Shown: positions 60,419 to 64,000 of the stretch, in pieces
Position numbering within the stretch: position 1 is the first letter of the stretch
Layout of the letters: every line of letters begins with the position of its first letter
Assembly (NCBI GenBank): GCA_028280845.1
Contig: JANQKZ010000034.1
Span: forward strand, 62,001-126,000
Direction: 5' to 3'
DNA length: 64,000 nucleotides
Source of the DNA: Opitutales bacterium
GTDB lineage: Bacteria; Verrucomicrobiota; Verrucomicrobiia; Opitutales; JABSRG01
Position numbers and translations under genes: made by a program
The notes under the pieces: generated by a model
Seen by the model: only the letters and a program-made list of their open reading frames with translations
Databases searched by the model: none
What the model was told of the DNA's origin: nothing

Positions 60419-61464
60419 CAGAGCCCTCACATTATTCCAATGATGCTCAGATTGAACAACAGGCTGCCGACTGGCTTGCCAGGTTGGATGATGGTTTGAG
60501 TGGCAATGAGCAGGATCAATTCCTCGAATGGCTTACAAAAGATCCAAAGCACCGGGAAGCCATGGAACTTTACCAGTGGGGCTGGGGTGAGTTTGACCGG
60601 CTCGCGGGAGTTCAGCTTACACAGTCTGCGGAGATTGAGCCGGATTTACTGTCTCATCGTGGTAAGAAAAATAGAAAGATTTTTAACTTCATCGGAAAGC
60701 AATCCCTAGGTGCAGCAGCCTTGATTATGATTTGCATCGGGGTGCCATTGGGCCTTTGGGTCACCAATCATTCCGAAAATACAGATGCGGTTCCTGCCTA
60801 CCAGTTAATGGAGCGTCTGGAACGGCAGGAATTGCCTGATGGATCCATGGTGGATTTGAATCGTGGTGCTAAAATAAGTGTTCACTTTTCTAAACAGGAA
60901 CGCGTGGTGTTCTTGAATGGAGGGGAAGCCAATTTTTCTGTGGCAAAGGACACGGAGCGACCGTTCTTGGTTTCGGTCGGAGGGGTTAACGTCCGTGCTG
61001 TCGGAACGGTTTTTAACATTCGCTACGTGGGAAATAACGTAGATGTAGTCGTTTCTGAGGGCGCGGTCGAAGTTGGATTGGACACGCAGCCTCACCAAAA
61101 CAGTCAGCAGCCTGATTCCTCCAAACTCCTAAAAGTCGGCCAGAAGGTGAGGGTATCATTGAATGAAGGTCGGCCGGAAATGAACATTATAGACCTCACT
61201 CCTGAAGCGATGGCGGAAGAACTTCTATGGCAGCCTCGTCTTTTAAAGTTCGATTCCGTTCCGCTCACCGACATTGTGGAAACTTTTAATCGTCATAACC
61301 AGATTCAAGTTGTGGTGGATGATCCTGCCCTGGAATCTATCGTTTTGAGCAGCGCATTCTGGTCCGATAACGTGGAGGGTTTTCTCCGTCTGATGGAGAA
61401 CAACTTTAACATGCAAATCGAATGGATCGATAGTCTCACGATTCGCTTATCTAAATCTTCATGA
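60415..61464 (+). CDS. FecR-like anti-sigma factor/regulator
   Basis: The 349-aa product has an N-terminal DUF4880 anti-sigma domain ('QAADWLARLDDGLSGNEQDQFLEWL'), one membrane helix (~95-120, 'LGAAALIMICIGVPLGLWV'), the periplasmic FecR domain (~135-260, 'RLERQELPDGSMVDLNRGAKI') and a C-terminal STN-like domain ('LTDIVETFNRHNQIQVVVDD'). It relays the receptor signal to the ECF sigma factor. The next gene overlaps by 4 bp. Confidence 0.92.
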   Translation: MTEPSHYSNDAQIEQQAADWLARLDDGLSGNEQDQFLEWLTKDPKHREAMELYQWGWGEFDRLAGVQLTQSAEIEPDLLSHRGKKNRKIFNFIGKQSLGAAALIMICIGVPLGLWVTNHSENTDAVPAYQLMERLERQELPDGSMVDLNRGAKISVHFSKQERVVFLNGGEANFSVAKDTERPFLVSVGGVNVRAVGTVFNIRYVGNNVDVVVSEGAVEVGLDTQPHQNSQQPDSSKLLKVGQKVRVSLNEGRPEMNIIDLTPEAMAEELLWQPRLLKFDSVPLTDIVETFNRHNQIQVVVDDPALESIVLSSAFWSDNVEGFLRLMENNFNMQIEWIDSLTIRLSKSS

Positions 61465-61832
61465 TGGTTGGATGGCTGACCCCTCCTTTGAACAACCGAC
61501 CGCATCAGGCTTTTATTCAAGAACCTCACAACCCAATCAGCCTTAAGGCTAGTGGATTTATCCTTCTATGTCTCCTTTTTGGCGCTTGCGGTTCTACTAA
61601 CCATATTTTTTTTGATATCCCTGCCGGTAAAGCTGAGAAAACGCTCGAGGAGTTTGTTGTCCAATCCTCAGTGGAAGTTGTGTATGAACGTAGGGAGGTA
61701 GAAGGGGTAAGGACGAATCCTGTCTATGGTAAAATGAGCAAAGTAGAGGCTCTGAAAACCATGCTGGCTGGAACTAATTTGGAATTGAGCGTGGATCCCC
61801 CTTCAGGGGCAATTGCGATTCATCCAAAGTAG
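61461..61832 (+). CDS. Stand-alone STN-domain lipoprotein
   Basis: The 123-aa product has a lipobox LLFGAC (C43) preceded by a ~30-residue N-terminal extension, then an STN domain (~50-120): 'FDIPAGKAEKTLEEFVVQSSVEVVYE' and 'MSKVEALKTMLAGTNLELSVDP'. STN domains normally form the N-terminus of signal-transducing TonB receptors. Here the domain is free and lipid-anchored, between FecR and a receptor that carries its own STN. It may be a decoy, a duplicate or a separate signalling piece (inference). Confidence 0.75.
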   Translation: MMVGWLTPPLNNRPHQAFIQEPHNPISLKASGFILLCLLFGACGSTNHIFFDIPAGKAEKTLEEFVVQSSVEVVYERREVEGVRTNPVYGKMSKVEALKTMLAGTNLELSVDPPSGAIAIHPK

Positions 61833-61875
61833 TCTTTCTACTTCTTTTAGCCCTTTTTGTGCCCCCAGGTTTCAT

Positions 61876-64000
61876 ATGAGTAACCAACACCCCTTACCCC
61901 TGATTTCCTCAGAAAATGTATTCACGGAATACAAACCTTCTGAACTGGATACCCGCTCATATAAACGAATTCTGTTCTTTGCCCTGATAATGGGAATATA
62001 CCTACATGCCTCGGCTGAAAACGTGCGTAACTTTGACCTGCCTATGGGAGATGCCAAAGAAACTCTGTTTCTCTTCGCATCCCAGGCCGGAGTGAGTGTC
62101 GTTTACGACCCAGGTGTTGTTGGAGGGAACCAGACCAATCTTGTCCAGGGATCGTTGGTCCCCAGCGTTGCTCTCAAGCAAATGCTGGAAGGCACTGTGC
62201 TCAGCTTTGAAACAGACAATCAGAGCCAGGCCTATGCCGTCGTATTGTCCAGCAAAAACGCGACGGTGAACAACTACGAACTCAAAGATCCCAATACTAT
62301 GGATAATCCAACATTGATGCCTGAATCAAAGAAGAGAAAAGGATTTAGCCTGCTTGCCGGCGTTTTATCCTCATTTGTCGCGGTAAATCCTGCCTTAGGT
62401 CAAGAGCCGGAAATTGAAGAGTTATCTCCTTTTGAAATCACGGCCGATGAAGACGACGGTTGGACGGCCGGAACGACCCTCACGGCAACCCGCACCCGCC
62501 AGTCCATCCGTGATCTGCCGATCAGTATCGATGCGGTGACGGAGGAATTCCTTGACGACATAGGCGCTTACGATCTGGGCGAGGCGGGAAATTGGATCGC
62601 GGGCCTCGATTCGGAGCGCGGTACTGATTTTAACCTGGATTCCAATCGGACTTCATTTCGTGGTATGGAACTGGGCGACCGCGATAACCCTCAATCTTCC
62701 CGAAATCTCTTTAGCTGGTTTCCGCGCACAGACAGTTACAATGTGGAACGGATCGACTTCAACAAAGGGTCCAATTCGTTGATGTTCGGGGAGAGTTCCC
62801 CCGGAGGACTCGCTGCGGTGTATACAAAGCGGGCGCGAGCACAGAATTTCGGGAAAGTCTTTGCCATGGTCGACGGCTGGGGTGGACATCGGGTCACCTT
62901 CGACCTGAATCGAAAGGTTACGGACAACTTCTTCGTTCGGCTGAATGTGGTAGACCGGAACCGCAGTTCCTACCAGGACGGAACGGAGGACAAATTGACG
63001 GCCTACAGCATCGCTGCTACTTTCCGCCCCTTTGAAAAGACGATAATCCGGGCCGAATACGAGGACATGGATTTTGAAAGAAACCGGCCCGGCCGAGTGG
63101 AAGTCAACCAAAGAGCCGCCCGTGCCCGTGGGTTCAGCAGTTCTTCACGCCAATATTACACCAGTGATGGCGAATATTACGACGCCAGCAGCCGTATGTT
63201 TTACCCCTCAGACGGCCAGGGAGGCTTCCTTGACCCTTTTCAGATAGACAATGATGATCGCCGCAACGGTCCCACGGGGGATGACCTGTCGCTGGCCAAA
63301 GACTTGGTTCAGCAGGTGAGGAATCGTGATACGGATGAGCCGGAGTTCACCATTGGCCCGATTCCGATCGAAGTCAGTCCGAACGATCGCAATACCAACC
63401 GCCCGGTCGAGAATTTTTCGCTATGGATCGAGCAAGGTATCGGGGATTTGACCATGGAACTGGCCTTTAACCGCCAACAACAGGAGCAGACCTGGATCGG
63501 AAATAGTTACCGTCCGTTAAGCTTTGAAGGTTCGGGGCGCATCTTTTATGAAGAAGATTACTCCTCAAGCCAGTTTGGCAATGAGGTGAATAATGCGCGC
63601 TTCACGGTCGCCTATCCCGTGCGGACCAAGTGGTTTAACCAATATCTGGTCGGCAACATTTCCTACATGGACGATCTGGCCTCCAGTTTCCGGCAACGCC
63701 TGGTCAACCGAGCGAAAGCCTTTGATCCTGCGACTGGGGAATACGATTTCACAGAAGACTTAAATGAAAGACACCGTATCCGTTATCGTACCTATTTTGA
63801 TTCGAATGATCTCGTCGCTGAGCTGCAGGATTCAACCTGGATTGAGAACGGGCGTGCGGCGAATTTGCCTACCATTCCGGGCATTTTTGAGCCGATCTGG
63901 GTGGAACGGACCACGGCAAACCGGCCGTTCATCGACAAACGCTACACGCGAACGGCTTCGTTTACCTCTTCGGGGAACCTCTTCACCAACAGGCTTACCA
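61876..64000 (+). CDS. STN-containing TonB-dependent receptor (3' end outside window)
   Basis: The visible 708 residues start with a signal or hydrophobic segment ('YKRILFFALIMGIYLHASAE'), an STN domain (~50-105, 'FDLPMGDAKETLFLFASQAGVSVVYDP') and then a second signal-peptide-like segment at ~148-176 ('KKRKGFSLLAGVLSSFVAV') before the TonB box 'ELSPFEITADEDD'. The plug ('RDLPISIDAVTEEFLDDIGA', 'RIDFNKGSNSLMFGE', 'SPGGLAAVYTKR') and part of the barrel follow. An in-frame ATG at 62317 would start directly before the second segment. It is the last gene of the sigma-FecR-STN-receptor group. Confidence 0.9.
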   Translation, partial: MSNQHPLPLISSENVFTEYKPSELDTRSYKRILFFALIMGIYLHASAENVRNFDLPMGDAKETLFLFASQAGVSVVYDPGVVGGNQTNLVQGSLVPSVALKQMLEGTVLSFETDNQSQAYAVVLSSKNATVNNYELKDPNTMDNPTLMPESKKRKGFSLLAGVLSSFVAVNPALGQEPEIEELSPFEITADEDDGWTAGTTLTATRTRQSIRDLPISIDAVTEEFLDDIGAYDLGEAGNWIAGLDSERGTDFNLDSNRTSFRGMELGDRDNPQSSRNLFSWFPRTDSYNVERIDFNKGSNSLMFGESSPGGLAAVYTKRARAQNFGKVFAMVDGWGGHRVTFDLNRKVTDNFFVRLNVVDRNRSSYQDGTEDKLTAYSIAATFRPFEKTIIRAEYEDMDFERNRPGRVEVNQRAARARGFSSSSRQYYTSDGEYYDASSRMFYPSDGQGGFLDPFQIDNDDRRNGPTGDDLSLAKDLVQQVRNRDTDEPEFTIGPIPIEVSPNDRNTNRPVENFSLWIEQGIGDLTMELAFNRQQQEQTWIGNSYRPLSFEGSGRIFYEEDYSSSQFGNEVNNARFTVAYPVRTKWFNQYLVGNISYMDDLASSFRQRLVNRAKAFDPATGEYDFTEDLNERHRIRYRTYFDSNDLVAELQDSTWIENGRAANLPTIPGIFEPIWVERTTANRPFIDKRYTRTASFTSSGNLFTNRLT

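Overview
The window looks like a chromosomal segment of a marine Verrucomicrobiota bacterium, probably class Opitutae. The evidence is a TonB-dependent receptor with a TonB-box region reading 'ELSPFEITADEDD', a C-terminal 'WLYNYSTGEWESLG' module on an exported protein, polysaccharide genes (sulfatase, GH43, a two-domain beta-propeller enzyme candidate) and an ECF sigma/FecR/TonB receptor locus. Most of the sequence is GC-moderate backbone. About 43.9-59.6 kb is clearly more AT-rich and looks acquired.

Backbone, 1-43.8 kb. The left part holds a Nudix hydrolase, an exported DUF1579-like protein and a 920-aa exported beta-propeller protein. A leftward cluster follows: a basic PAKK-repeat protein, MurA, RuvB and a GNAT acetyltransferase. 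Next come a dimeric dUTPase, a phasin-like protein, a DUF72 protein, an alpha/beta hydrolase fused to a SAM-hydroxide-adenosyltransferase C-terminal-like domain, a CysJ-type flavoreductase, a large NAD-glutamate dehydrogenase, two overlapping XapX micro-membrane proteins, a divergent response regulator/histidine kinase pair, an ArsC/LMW-phosphatase-like protein and an NCX-like exchanger. Then follow a LolA-like protein with an SDR, an HtrA protease, an amino-acid symporter fused to a solute-binding domain, a complete GldA/F/G-DUF4340 ABC module, CrcB, an ArsR-SRPBCC pair with a clear operator, a GH43 enzyme, a three-gene surface-protein cluster (OMP, Calx-beta, 'WLYNY' protein), a lipoprotein cytochrome c, a TonB C-terminal protein, a sulfatase and tRNA-Asn(GTT).

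Accessory region, 43.9-59.6 kb. The last 21 bases of tRNA-Asn plus about 113 bp beyond it are repeated at 55.55 kb, so 43,888-55,549 is an island integrated at the tRNA 3' end. A second, smaller island starts at the repeat. Each right-hand end carries a nearly identical 718-bp module encoding a small HTH protein, and a diverged homologue sits at the left end. No integrase, recombinase or transposase is visible. Island 1 is a defence island. It carries an Xre regulator, a sigma factor/small protein/ImmA-IrrE protease operon, a GIY-YIG-like protein and a type II-short-like CBASS operon: HNH-SAVED Cap5, a CD-NTase and an E2-like protein with a cysteine motif at its C-terminus. A fourth, unrecognised gene with an ORF6C-like domain is part of the same tight operon. 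An FRG-domain protein lies between a truncated and a full-length copy of a PIN toxin gene, and a PIN/HTH toxin-antitoxin pair follows. Island 2 holds three exported proteins of unknown function.

Right edge. An ECF sigma factor, a FecR-type anti-sigma factor, a stand-alone STN-domain lipoprotein and a TonB-dependent receptor form an overlapping or closely spaced operon. The receptor has its own STN domain and a second, internal signal-peptide-like segment, and it runs off the window.
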